A stretch of DNA of 64,000 nt from Paenibacillus puerhi. GTDB lineage: Bacteria > Bacillota > Bacilli > Paenibacillales > NBRC-103111. Below are positions 9,202 through 19,000 of the stretch, in pieces (the stretch's first letter is position 1; every line of letters begins with the position of its first letter). Made by a program: the position numbers and the translations under genes. The DNA lies in assembly GCF_009846885.1 (NCBI RefSeq), contig NZ_WUWM01000014.1:62001-126000 (forward strand), in the 5' to 3' direction. The notes under the pieces were generated by a model. The model was not told the DNA's origin. It saw only the letters and a list, made by a program, of their open reading frames with translations, and did not search any database.

Positions 9202-10092
9202 ATGCAGAATGCTAAGGAATCCTTGCTGTCGCGTGTGGGGATGTCTGCCAATTATATCATTCTCGCTTTTTGTTCGTTGATTGCGTTATACCCGTTCTGG
9301 TACGAAATCGTCTCCTCCTTCAGCAGCAGCAGAGCCATTACGGCAGGGGAAGTGGCTTTCTGGCCGGTAGAATTCAATATAGAGGCTTACAAGCGTCTTT
9401 TTGAGGACGGACAGCTTTTTATTTCATTGCGCAATACGGTGCTGGTCACCATCGTCGGGACGGTCTTCAATATGGCATTTACGGTACTTGCGGCCTATCC
9501 GCTGTCCCGGCGAAGATTGATGGGGCGCAATGCGCTGCTCATGTTTATCACCTTCACGATGCTGTTCGTGTCGGGCGTTATCCCGAATTTCATCCTGGTG
9601 AAATCATTAGGCCTGATGGATACGTATTGGGCGCTGTGGCTGCCTTCCTTAATCAGTACGTACAACATGTTCGTCATGAAAACGTTCATGGAGGGCTTGC
9701 CGGAGGAAGTGATGGAATCGGCCGCTATCGACGGTGCGGGCGACTGGCGCATCCTGCTCCAGATCATACTGCCCTTGTGCAAGCCGATTATGGCGGCGTT
9801 GTCCCTCTTCTATGCGGTCGGCTGGTGGAACTCCTACTTCAACGTGATGCTCTATATCACCAAGTCGTCGCTGCAGACGCTGACGCTCAAGCTGTATCAG
9901 ATGATCATGCAGGTCGATCAGAATTTGCTGCAAAGCGCGGGCGGGAGCGAAGGGGTTGCAGAGATCACGCTGACCCCGGAGGCGATCAAGGCGGCGGCGA
10001 TCGTCATCGCGGTTACTCCTATCCTGATGGTGTACCCTTTCCTGCAGAAGCATTTCGTCAAAGGCGTCTTGATCGGCTCGGTAAAAGGTTGA
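9202..10092 (+). CDS. ABC sugar importer permease, LplC/YtcP type
   Basis: Second permease (296 residues), MalG-like. It opens with ANYIILAFCSLIALYPFWYEIVSSFSS and has the EAA loop MESAAIDGAGDWRILLQIILPLCKPIM (about residues 171-197) and the family end VYPFLQKHFVKGVLIGSVKG. It begins 3 bp after the LplB-type gene. The shadow frames here have no translation signals. Confidence 0.93.
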   Translation: MQNAKESLLSRVGMSANYIILAFCSLIALYPFWYEIVSSFSSSRAITAGEVAFWPVEFNIEAYKRLFEDGQLFISLRNTVLVTIVGTVFNMAFTVLAAYPLSRRRLMGRNALLMFITFTMLFVSGVIPNFILVKSLGLMDTYWALWLPSLISTYNMFVMKTFMEGLPEEVMESAAIDGAGDWRILLQIILPLCKPIMAALSLFYAVGWWNSYFNVMLYITKSSLQTLTLKLYQMIMQVDQNLLQSAGGSEGVAEITLTPEAIKAAAIVIAVTPILMVYPFLQKHFVKGVLIGSVKG

Positions 10093-10148
10093 TATCATGG
10101 GGCTAACTGTCCTTCGATATATAAAAAAACATTGAGGGGATGAATCAT

Positions 10149-11759
10149 TTGAAACGATCTAATCCTACCTGGAAGCCGGTTCTGGCAGCAGGCTTGTCTC
10201 TCGCTATGCTGGCAGCTTGCAGCTCGAATACGACGACTACAGAGGGCGGAGCTCCGGCGCCGCAAGGAAGCGATGCGCCAGCGTCAACGCCCGCGCCAGC
10301 CGGCCCGAAAAAAGAAATAAGCATCTCCGCCTTCGACCGCGGAGTCATTGCGGCAGAGGAAGGCAGCTACGAGAACAACCGCTGGACGAAGTGGATTAAT
10401 GAGAATGCCCCGGCTAAAGTAACGTGGGTTCCTGTCCCCCGCGGGCAGGCTCAGCAGAAGCTCAGCACATTGGTCGCCTCCGGCAGCGCGCCCGATCTGA
10501 TCTGGGAGTTCGACCGGAACTATATCGCCCAATTGGCCAACCAAGGCGCGATTCAGCCGATTGACGGGTATATCGAGAAATACAGCACGACGTTAAAGAA
10601 ATATTTGGCGGAGCATCCTGAGTTGAAGTCAGCTATGACCATTAACGGGAAGATGTATGCGATTACCAGCGCCAGAAGCATTGAAGTCATCGCCAATCAC
10701 GGGATTTGGATTCGTCAGGACTGGCTCGATAAGCTGAACCTGAAAGCGCCGACGACGACGGAAGAGCTGATCGAGGTCGCCAAGAAATTCAAGGAGTCCG
10801 ATCCGGACGGCAATGGCAAGGCGGACACGGTGCCGATCGTATTCAATGGCAACGCGGTTCAAATCCTGAGAGCGCTTTTCTCCGTGAATGAGAACCAATG
10901 GTACCTGGATGAGGGCAAGCTGAAGTTCGGGAGAACGCTGGATCGCTACAAGGACTCCATTGCTTATCAGAAGTCGCTGTTCGACCAGGGCTTGCTGGAT
11001 AAGGAATATATCACCGACAGCAACTTCCAGCGCGCCCGCCAGATGTGGACGACCGGCAAGGCAGGGATCTACTTCGGCAACTGGAACATGGAGAACGAGT
11101 TCAAGGATCTGAAGAAGAATGTGCCGGATGCCAAGATGGTTCCGATGGAGCCGGTAGCGAGCAAGTATGGCAAAAACGGCTTGTACCAGGAGCTTCCCGC
11201 GAACATTCTGGTGGCCTTCAACAGCCAGATGAAGGAAGACAAAATCGAAGCCGCCATTAAGTTCCTGGACTGGATGATGGAAAAAGGCGATATGTACATG
11301 AAGTACGGCGAAGAAAATGTCCATTACAAGCTGGTAGACGGAAAAATTCCGCAAAGACTCGATGCCGACAAGTACCGCAAGGAAGTGTCCTATGCCTTGG
11401 AATACGCGGTTGTGAGCGACTTCAGCATTGAAGCCGACTGGTTCCCGGCCATGTCCGCCCAGGACGAGGTTTCTCAAGAATACGCCAAGCTGAAAACGCA
11501 GTCGCTGAATACGGCATTAAAAAACAAATACCGCAGAGATATCGCCTATAGCCCGGATCTCCCCGAGGTGAGCCAGCTGATCGCGACCTTCCATCCGATT
11601 GCTACGCAAATCGAAGTGAAGGCCGTCACCGGCGGCGGGGCGATGACGCCGGAAGCGGCTATCGAAGAGGTCCGCAAGGAATGGAAGCGTCTGGGCGGCG
11701 ACAATGTCGAGAAGCTGGCGCAGGAATGGTATGAGAAAAACAAGGATTTTCTGAAATAA
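10149..11759 (+). CDS. Extracellular oligosaccharide-binding lipoprotein of ABC importer (LipO/YtcQ type)
   Basis: Solute-binding receptor for the permeases just upstream. TTG at 10149 is preferred: GAGGGG (10134-10139) lies 9 nt before it, whereas the ATG at 10140 abuts that site. The signal peptide ends in the lipobox LAAC, giving a lipid-anchored Cys after a basic start (MKRSNPTWK). A low-complexity Ala/Pro/Thr linker follows, then the extracellular solute-binding family 1 body with SGSAPDLIWEFDRNYIAQLANQGAIQPID and an EF-hand-like DPDGNGKADT loop (about residues 218-227) that could bind calcium. Its length fits the large LipO group rather than the 420-residue maltose-binding group. A terminator-like hairpin follows it. 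Confidence 0.93.
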   Translation: MKRSNPTWKPVLAAGLSLAMLAACSSNTTTTEGGAPAPQGSDAPASTPAPAGPKKEISISAFDRGVIAAEEGSYENNRWTKWINENAPAKVTWVPVPRGQAQQKLSTLVASGSAPDLIWEFDRNYIAQLANQGAIQPIDGYIEKYSTTLKKYLAEHPELKSAMTINGKMYAITSARSIEVIANHGIWIRQDWLDKLNLKAPTTTEELIEVAKKFKESDPDGNGKADTVPIVFNGNAVQILRALFSVNENQWYLDEGKLKFGRTLDRYKDSIAYQKSLFDQGLLDKEYITDSNFQRARQMWTTGKAGIYFGNWNMENEFKDLKKNVPDAKMVPMEPVASKYGKNGLYQELPANILVAFNSQMKEDKIEAAIKFLDWMMEKGDMYMKYGEENVHYKLVDGKIPQRLDADKYRKEVSYALEYAVVSDFSIEADWFPAMSAQDEVSQEYAKLKTQSLNTALKNKYRRDIAYSPDLPEVSQLIATFHPIATQIEVKAVTGGGAMTPEAAIEEVRKEWKRLGGDNVEKLAQEWYEKNKDFLK

Positions 11760-11788
11760 TAGAAGCCAAGCGGTAAGGATGGACTCGT

Positions 11789-11830
11789 CGGGAAGGTTGT
11801 TGCTCTGATCTGGAGGGCAGCCTTCCCGTT
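11789..11830 (+). terminator. Terminator between importer operon and next gene
   Basis: CGGGAAGGTTG (11789-11799) pairs with CAGCCTTCCCG (11818-11828) with one G-U pair, followed by TTGTTATT. It would end or attenuate transcription before the gene at 11871. Confidence 0.65.
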
Positions 11831-11870
11831 GTTATTCCTGCTTCCTGCGGATGAATGGAGGATTTATGAG

Positions 11871-13637
11871 ATGAGTGCCAACAAGACTGTGCTTGATGAT
11901 AAGGCGTTGCTGATTCGTGCGATCGAATCCAGAGAAAGGGAATATGATCCTCAAGTGAGGATGCTTCGGCGGGCTTTCGACAGCCCGGGATACCATACCA
12001 CATTGACTGCGGAGAAGTATCCGACCACTCATCCGACTTATCCGTCGCTGCATTATGCGGTCGCCCTGTTGAATTCGGAAGCGCCGAAGTATGAGCAGAG
12101 GGCTTATGATATCTTGGACAGCGTGCTTGATTTGCAGGATCGCGACCCTGAAAGCGAAACCTATGGGATATGGCCCTGGTTCTACGAGGAGCCTCTCGCC
12201 CAGATGGCTCCCCCGGACTGGAACTGGGCCGACTTCTGCGGCAAGGAGCTTGTGATGGTCGCCTCGCGCCACGGGCATAAACTGCCCGAAGCGCTGAAGG
12301 AGCGGGTCCGCGAAGCGATAAGCCGCGCCTGCGATGCCATTATTCGCCGGAATATGGGGCCTCATTATACGAATATTGCGATGATGGGTTCATTCGTGAC
12401 CTTGATCGCAGGTGAGCTGTATGGCCGTCAGGACTATGCCGAGTACGGACTGGAACGGCTGGAGAAGCTCCAGCGCTATACGGAGAAGCTGGGGGCTTTC
12501 CAGGAATTCAACAGTCCGTCGTATTCCATCATCGCCATTGTGGAGCTTTCGAAAATTCGAAGGTACGCCGCCAGCTCCCGTGCAAGGGACATCGCGGACG
12601 GGCTGCTGGATATGGCATGGAAGATGGTGGCCGAGCACTATCACCCTCGAACTGCGGAGTGGGCCGGCCCGCACAGCCGCAGCTACAGCACGCTGCTGAG
12701 GAACAATGCCAAGTCGTTTTTGCAGATGGGAACCGGCAATAAGCTGGCTTTCTTCCCGCCGGAGGAGCTTGTATATGATCCGGAATGGTACGACGCCCGA
12801 ATCCGATGCCCGGACCGCTATATGGAGCTATTCGAACGGGAAGAGGAGCGGACGCTGAAGCAGCTCTATTATCGCAATGAGGAGACCGGACTCGAGAAGT
12901 GGGCCCAGACCCATCTTACGCCAAGGTATGCGGTCGGGTTGTTCGGTCATGAGATTATGTGGAACCAGACGCGTGGGATGGTTGCTTACTTCGACAACGG
13001 CGGGCTGCCGACCTACCTGCACATGCGCTGCCTGCATGACGGGTATGATTACTGCTCGGCTGTTCTCACCACCGCTTGGCATGAAGGCCACCTGCTGCTT
13101 GGCGTCAGCTTCCTGACGGACGGCGGGGACACGCATCCGAATCTGGACCGGATTCAAGGCGCTATCGACGCGTCGGATTTCCGGCTGCGCATGGAATTCG
13201 GCGGCCGCCTGGAGGGCGTAGACTTCGAGCAAGCAGGTACGGTGGCGCATGTGCTTATCGATGGCTTGCCGCTTCGCTTCGAAAGCGTCTATGCTGCCTT
13301 CGAGGGGGATGGCGCACCTTCGCCCGGCTGCGGTCATCAGGGATCTTCACCGGGGTCTGCCGGATGGGGATGGGAAGTGACTCGTCAGCCGGACCGGGTT
13401 GGACTGGACCTGGTTATCTATGCGGGAGAACGGGAGAGGATCGATTTTAAAGCGCTGGATAAGGCCGCTTTTCTGTTCTCGGTCGCCATGGGCGACGAGA
13501 CGGCCAAGAAGCCGCTCTTGCTGTCGGCCCGGGAAGAAGAGGGGCTGGTGACGGTAAGAGCGGCCGATACCGGAGCTGAGGAAGAGGGGCTGCGCCTGTC
13601 GGTAAGCTTGAAGCCAAACGACAAGCATCCGAACTAA
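11871..13637 (+). CDS. Unrecognised 588-residue protein, possible polysaccharide-active enzyme
   Basis: ATG 11871 is chosen for the GGAGG ending at 11861, 9 nt upstream; an earlier in-frame codon would encode 14 extra residues without a site. No signal peptide is visible, so it is probably cytoplasmic. The first 350 residues look helical with conserved-looking aromatic blocks (YGIWPWFYEEP, GPHYTNIAMMG, EFNSPSYSIIA, GPHSRSYSTLLRN), a pattern like an (alpha/alpha)n toroid. The last 230 residues look beta-rich (TTAWHEGHLLLGVSF, VAHVLIDGLPLRFESVYAAFEG). A toroid followed by a beta-sandwich is typical of polysaccharide lyases and some uronic-acid hydrolases, and the gene faces a GH105 only 9 bp away. 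I cannot assign a family. Acting on imported uronate oligosaccharides is an inference from context. Confidence 0.75.
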   Translation: MSANKTVLDDKALLIRAIESREREYDPQVRMLRRAFDSPGYHTTLTAEKYPTTHPTYPSLHYAVALLNSEAPKYEQRAYDILDSVLDLQDRDPESETYGIWPWFYEEPLAQMAPPDWNWADFCGKELVMVASRHGHKLPEALKERVREAISRACDAIIRRNMGPHYTNIAMMGSFVTLIAGELYGRQDYAEYGLERLEKLQRYTEKLGAFQEFNSPSYSIIAIVELSKIRRYAASSRARDIADGLLDMAWKMVAEHYHPRTAEWAGPHSRSYSTLLRNNAKSFLQMGTGNKLAFFPPEELVYDPEWYDARIRCPDRYMELFEREEERTLKQLYYRNEETGLEKWAQTHLTPRYAVGLFGHEIMWNQTRGMVAYFDNGGLPTYLHMRCLHDGYDYCSAVLTTAWHEGHLLLGVSFLTDGGDTHPNLDRIQGAIDASDFRLRMEFGGRLEGVDFEQAGTVAHVLIDGLPLRFESVYAAFEGDGAPSPGCGHQGSSPGSAGWGWEVTRQPDRVGLDLVIYAGERERIDFKALDKAAFLFSVAMGDETAKKPLLLSAREEEGLVTVRAADTGAEEEGLRLSVSLKPNDKHPN

Positions 13638-13646
13638 CGATGTCGA

Positions 13647-14705
13647 TTAAAGATGATCTGGCAGCTCGGCAAGCAGCATCAAGACAAGTCCTTGCCCGTA
13701 CAGCGCAGGGTAGCATGGAATGTCGTTATAGGCTTCAATGGAAGGCATAACGGGGGTACCCCCGGATACGCCGGTGACTTCGCCGCTGGGGAGCACCTTG
13801 TCGATCACGGCTTGAGCCGCCCGAAGGGCGGCTTCTTTGCCGCCGGCGCCGGATTCCAGCAGACCCAGCTTGCCCGCAAGCAGGAGGCCGCAGGCAATTC
13901 CCGCGCTGCCCGAGGTCTCCGGGTAGAAGCCCGGCTGATCCATCACGGTGGCCCATAAGCCGTCCGCTTGCTGATAACGGAGCAGCCCTCGCATCATGGA
14001 GCGATACCGCTCAAGCGTATTTTCCGGCAGTTCGGCCAGTCCATGCAGCTCCCGGACGATCATAGGCGTGCCGACGGCGATCCAGGCGTTGGCTCTTGTC
14101 CAGCGCGCAGCGGACATATGATCCTGGGCGATGCTGTTCCAGCCGTGGAAGAGCACTCCGGTATCGTTGTCCTGCAGCAGCTCCAAGTGGAGATCGAGCT
14201 GGCGAACGGCCTCCTGCGCGTAGGCGGCATCTCCGGTGAGGCGGGCAAGTCTGGCCAGGAATAGCACGGCCATGAAGATCGTGTCCGCCCATACCTGCTC
14301 CGGGAAGCTTGCGTTTTCGGTGACGGTATGCTCGAATGCGCCTTCCCGGGTGCGGGGCGCTTCCGTCAGCATCCATTTCCCGATGCGCTCGGAGGTCTCC
14401 AGGAAAATCGGATCCTTCGTATGGCGGTAAAGCGCAGGGAAAATAGCGAACGGAGCCATCGAATTGATGACCTTCAGCTGCTCCGACTTGTGCAGGTTTT
14501 GGCGAGCCCACCCGGTTAGCTGATCGAGGATTTCCGTCTGCTCCGTGCTTTCGTAATAAGCAAGCATCGAGATCACGCCGACGCCAGGTACCCAGTCCCA
14601 GTGGTGGATATCCAGGCCCCAATTCCCCGTGTGATCCTCCAGCATATAGCGGTACAATCGGTCTGCGGTTTGCTTGACGAGCTCAGATGCAAGTGTAGGT
14701 GACAT
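13647..14705 (-). CDS. GH105 unsaturated (rhamno)galacturonyl hydrolase, YteR-like (copy 1)
   Basis: Cytoplasmic enzyme expected to hydrate and remove the 4,5-unsaturated uronic acid left at the non-reducing end by polysaccharide lyases. ATG 14705 follows AAGGAGG by 10 nt; the longer frame to 14756 lacks a site. The 352-residue length fits GH105. Signatures are HHWDWVPGVGVISML, the catalytic region FPEQVWADTIFMAVLF (Asp141, where YteR has Asp143), LFHGWN and the RWTRANAWIAVG block. It is convergent with the gene at 11871 (9 bp between stops) and divergent from the AraC gene at 14837, which may control it. A second GH105 is at 52268. Confidence 0.9.
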   Translation of the reverse strand: MSPTLASELVKQTADRLYRYMLEDHTGNWGLDIHHWDWVPGVGVISMLAYYESTEQTEILDQLTGWARQNLHKSEQLKVINSMAPFAIFPALYRHTKDPIFLETSERIGKWMLTEAPRTREGAFEHTVTENASFPEQVWADTIFMAVLFLARLARLTGDAAYAQEAVRQLDLHLELLQDNDTGVLFHGWNSIAQDHMSAARWTRANAWIAVGTPMIVRELHGLAELPENTLERYRSMMRGLLRYQQADGLWATVMDQPGFYPETSGSAGIACGLLLAGKLGLLESGAGGKEAALRAAQAVIDKVLPSGEVTGVSGGTPVMPSIEAYNDIPCYPALYGQGLVLMLLAELPDHL

Positions 14706-14836
14706 TTTTAGTATTCCTCCTTTATGGAAAATTGTACTAAAATAACTATACGACAAAGACGGCCGCAGAGCTTGGCGAATGCTCTCGTTAAGTTGGGGGA
14801 TCGTCTATAAACAACTGAACCGGAAGGAGGTCAAGC

Positions 14837-15790
14837 ATGGTGCTGCCACTAGACTCGAATAACAATCCGCTGTCCCGCCGCCTTGCGGGTAAGGGAGACG
14901 CGAAGCATGCGATTGATGAGTGGACGAATCAGACGCTCTCGGCCTTTCCGGTTCACTGCTCGTTCCGGACGACGAGCCTATACCAACGCAGCTTTCATTC
15001 GCACAGCGGATATGAGTTGTATGTGTGCGTACAGGGGAGCGGCACTTACATCGCCGGCGAGCGCATCCATACCTTGGGGCCGGGAACGCTCACCGTCGTA
15101 AGTCCGATGGCGCTGCATAGATCGCGACCGGAGCTAGACACACCTTTTCATCGTTTTATCGTGGCTGTAGAGAAAAGCTACCTGGAAGGATTGTGCGAGG
15201 GAGACGCAAGTATAACGTCCTGGATCGGACAGTGGCTTCCGGGACAGGATAGCGATTCGCTGCATGCTCAATTAAATGCCCGCCAGCTGCTGGCCCTGCA
15301 GGGAACGCTCAGCGAGCTGGAGCGGGAGGTCCAGGAGCAGCAGCCGGGGTTCGAGCTTGCCGCGAAGGGGCTGCTTCTGCAGCTGTTTATGCAGCTGGGC
15401 CGATACCGGACGGATCCCGGTCCCTTGCAGCCGGGAGCTGGCGAGCGGAAGCGGTATGTCGAGGGCATCCTGGGCTATATGAAGGAGCATTATCGGGAGC
15501 CTCTGCGTACGGAGGATTTATGTGCGCATTTTCATTTGTCCCGTTCCTATCTGTATAAAATATTCAAGCAAGACACGGGCGTATCCGTCCATGAATTTCT
15601 GGTCGCCTATCGCATCAATAAGGCGAAGGAGATGCTTCAGAGCAGCGAACTCCCTATTACAGAGGTCGCAGCCTTGGCGGGGTTCCACGATATGTCCCAC
15701 TTCTGCCATACGTTCAAACGATATACGGAGATGACGCCCAGCGGATACCGAAGCTTGCGCCTGCGCTTAGGGCCGGACGCTCCCGGCTAG
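14837..15790 (+). CDS. AraC-family transcriptional regulator with cupin-type sensor domain
   Basis: A 317-residue one-component regulator. The N-terminal half (about 40-150) is a cupin-like AraC_binding domain (FHSHSGYELYVCVQGSGTYIAGERIHTLGPGT). The C-terminal 100 residues hold two helix-turn-helix motifs: LRTEDLCAHFHLSRSYLYKIFKQ, then PITEVAALAGFHDMSHFCHTFKRYTEMTPSGYR. A GGAGG lies 7 nt before ATG. It is divergent from the GH105 gene and upstream of the giant hydrolase, so either or both may be targets. Ligand unknown. Confidence 0.93.
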   Translation: MVLPLDSNNNPLSRRLAGKGDAKHAIDEWTNQTLSAFPVHCSFRTTSLYQRSFHSHSGYELYVCVQGSGTYIAGERIHTLGPGTLTVVSPMALHRSRPELDTPFHRFIVAVEKSYLEGLCEGDASITSWIGQWLPGQDSDSLHAQLNARQLLALQGTLSELEREVQEQQPGFELAAKGLLLQLFMQLGRYRTDPGPLQPGAGERKRYVEGILGYMKEHYREPLRTEDLCAHFHLSRSYLYKIFKQDTGVSVHEFLVAYRINKAKEMLQSSELPITEVAALAGFHDMSHFCHTFKRYTEMTPSGYRSLRLRLGPDAPG

Positions 15791-15793
15791 GAA

Positions 15794-15825
15794 GTGACCT
15801 CATCGTGAATCAGGTCACATCTTTT
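15794..15825 (+). terminator. Terminator after AraC gene
   Basis: GTGACCT (15794-15800) pairs with AGGTCAC (15812-15818), followed by ATCTTTT. Short stem, reasonable candidate. Confidence 0.55.
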
Positions 15826-16068
15826 AAGATGATCGTGACGAAAAGCGATGAAGCGCAGCTCCAAGACGGCGGAGTAAAAGAAATGCCATGCCCGATAAAA
15901 ACTGTCTATTGCGATTCCATCTCCATTTGATAAGGTTATTGGCAGCATGTGGTGAAGACAGCCAAGACCAGGTGGAGGTGGGAGCAAGTGAAGCGGCATG
16001 GCATGTGAGTCAAGCGATCCACCCGTATATGCAGTCAGACGAAACGTAATGTGGAAGGGAGCTCTATG

Positions 16069-19000
16069 ATGAAACCTTTGAAGAAGCTAAGCGCCGCTAT
16101 CATGGCCATGCTGCTGATCGTTCAAGCCTTAAGCATGGGAACGACAGGCGTCAGCCCGGCGCATGCAGCCGAACCGGACTCTCCGCAGCTGCTAAGCGGC
16201 AATACGCTGGGGCAATTGTTTCCGACATCTACTCCGGCGATTCCTACCGGAGCCCAATATACGTGGCAGCAAGAAGGAGTCTACTCGACCGATGCGGGGA
16301 TTACCGCAACCGATCCTAAAGGTGCATCTCTCCTGATTGACGGTTCTGTAAGCGCTGTCAGTTCGAGTGTCAATCAAGCGGGCGCCGCTTACGGAACGCT
16401 GGTCTATGACTTGAAGGCGGTCTACCGGATCTCGTCCGTCCAGACCTGGGCCGAGTATGCGGCGGCCAGCGGCTTGAAGCAGGTCGAGATCTATGCCAGC
16501 ATCGACGGCACCAGCTACAACCGGATTGCGCTGACCGAAAGCGCATATGGGGATGAGGCGGGCATTGCTGTCGTAACAAGCCCTATCAAGCCGGCCACGC
16601 ACGCCAGATATGTGAAGATCATCCTTCACAAAAATCCGGATAAGCTCAAGCTTGGCATCGCCGAGGTAGCTATATGGGGACAGGCAGCGGAAGCCCCAGC
16701 TCTCTTGAGCAATAATCAAGTGAAAGCCGGAGGCGCCTATCCCCCGGGAACGCCTACGGTAGACACGAAGGCAAGCTATAAGTGGGAAACCGAGCAGCCC
16801 TTCGTCACCCAAGCGGGATTGATCGCGACGGACAATGAAGCCGGCGCCAAAAATGACGGCAGCTCCGGCGGCTTGCCTGACTTGATCGACGGCTCAAGCA
16901 CGGAGGAGACGGCCGATACGACAGCCAGTATGGCTGCTGGCTCCCAAGGCCGGTATGGCACGGTAACCTTTACCCTGGGCGACGTGTACCAGATCGGGCA
17001 AATCGACGTATGGTCCAAAGCGGCGGGCAGCCATTTTATGGACGGTTATGAAGTTTTGCTAAGCGTCGATAACGTAAACTACTTCTCAAGCGGATATACG
17101 GCCAATCCGAACAGCCGTTATGCCAATGCGATGGTCAATACCCCTTCCTACGGCGTACCTGGCAAGCATGCCAAGTATGTCCGCATCGTCATGCATAATG
17201 CGAGCGACTCCGATCGGCTGATTGCGGGGGAGATCGCGATCTGGGGCTGGAAGCTGTACGATGCCTCGCTTGCCAAGAAGGAGGTGCCCGACCGGGTCGA
17301 ATTCACGACCTCTGTGAAAAATTACAATACCGTATATCTGGACTGGTCCGCCTATAATTCCGTCGTCAACAAAGTCAATAAATACAGCGTTTACATCCAG
17401 AAAAACGACTTCACGACGACGAGCGGACTAACCGCCCATGTGACGGCCGAGAACGGATCGGCGGAGCAAAAAGGGAAGTTTCTGCTCATCTCTGCCCTGG
17501 AACCGGATACGACTTACTACATAGCGGTCACTCCGACAAGCACCTCCGCAGGAGAACGCAAGGATGTCAGCACCGTGAAAATTACGACGCCGGGCGTTTT
17601 TGGCGGGGGCAAAATCGGAGATATTTTCGCCATTAACGATACTCCTTACGGCGGGGGCAACTATGTGCACCATGGCGCGAAAGAGGATGAGAACATCATC
17701 CGCAAGCTGATTCTGATGAGAGGGATCGAGGGGATCAACTTTAACCGGTGGTGGGTACACGATTCCTGGGTCAAGCCCTTTTCCAATAAATACGGAGTCG
17801 GATTTCATACGTTCTACCATGGGCCGCAAGATGTGCCTCTTGAAAATAAACTGGGCACCTGGACCTTCTCGACAGTCAACGAGCCCGACCTGAAGGGGAC
17901 GAATCCCGCAGCGCTAGCTTCGACCATCAAGGCGAATCATGCGAGCCTGAAGGCGGTTGACAGCCGCAATCTTTTGATTGAGCCTGCACTCGGCGGAACG
18001 GAGCCGGCAAGCATGACCTGGCTCGAGAATTTCTACAAATCGGACGGGCAAAATGGGGCGCTGGTCAAAACCTATTTTGACGTGCTGGATGTTCACCCTT
18101 ATGTGAAGAACCATGAAGGCAGCCTGCCTGAGCTTATTCCGGGCGCGCCGGAGATGCTGCTTGGCAAGATCAAGGAAATCGAGGCGCTTAAGGCCAAGTT
18201 TGGCGATCAGGCTAAGCCCGTTATTTTCACGGAGCTGGGCTGGAGCACCTATACCGGCAACGGCTATCTGCGTCCGGTGGACCGAATCACTCAGCGTAAT
18301 TATCTGGCAAGATCGTACATGCATGCGATAGCCGGCGACATCAAGAGAATGCACTGGTACGATTTCCAGGATGATGGGACCGACGGGGCTAATCTGGAGC
18401 ATAATCTCGGACTTATCGATTGGTACGGCGTGCCGAAGCCGAGCTACTATGCTTACTATACGCTGGCGAAGGTGCTGAAGGATGCCCAATATGTCGGGGT
18501 AAAGGCTAACGTGGAGCACCCCTATTATGGATATGAATACTGGCACGAGGGAAAGAACCAATACATCACAGCGCTCTGGGCGGCCGATGAGTCGACCAAA
18601 ACAGCAACCTTCCAAACAAAGGATGCCGGTCTTACCGTTGTTGGCATCGACGGAAGCTACGCGTACCTGCCGGTCGGCGACGGAAGCGCGAGCTTGACGA
18701 TCCACGGCGCTCCTGTGTTTATTTACTCCAGCTCAGCCCTGGAGGTTACGTCTATCGATGATTCCTTCATGGTGAAGGACAGCACGGCCGAAGTCAGACG
18801 CGGAGATGTGCTCCGGACGGAAATCAAGCGCTTCGGCATGGGGATCGAGCGCAGCGGCAGGGTGGAGCTGATCGGCCCGACACCGGAATGGAAGCTGAGC
18901 AGCGAAGTCAACTTCACTGCCGGAACCGGCTCTATCCCGATCGAAATTCCGATCCCGCTGGATGCGGAGGAGAAGACTCAGGAGCTTACGCTCCAGATAA

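Noticed and set aside
11659..12365. Long minus-strand frames opposite the 588-residue gene
   Set aside because: They mirror the codon structure of the plus-strand gene, are rich in Arg/His/Pro, and lack start signals.
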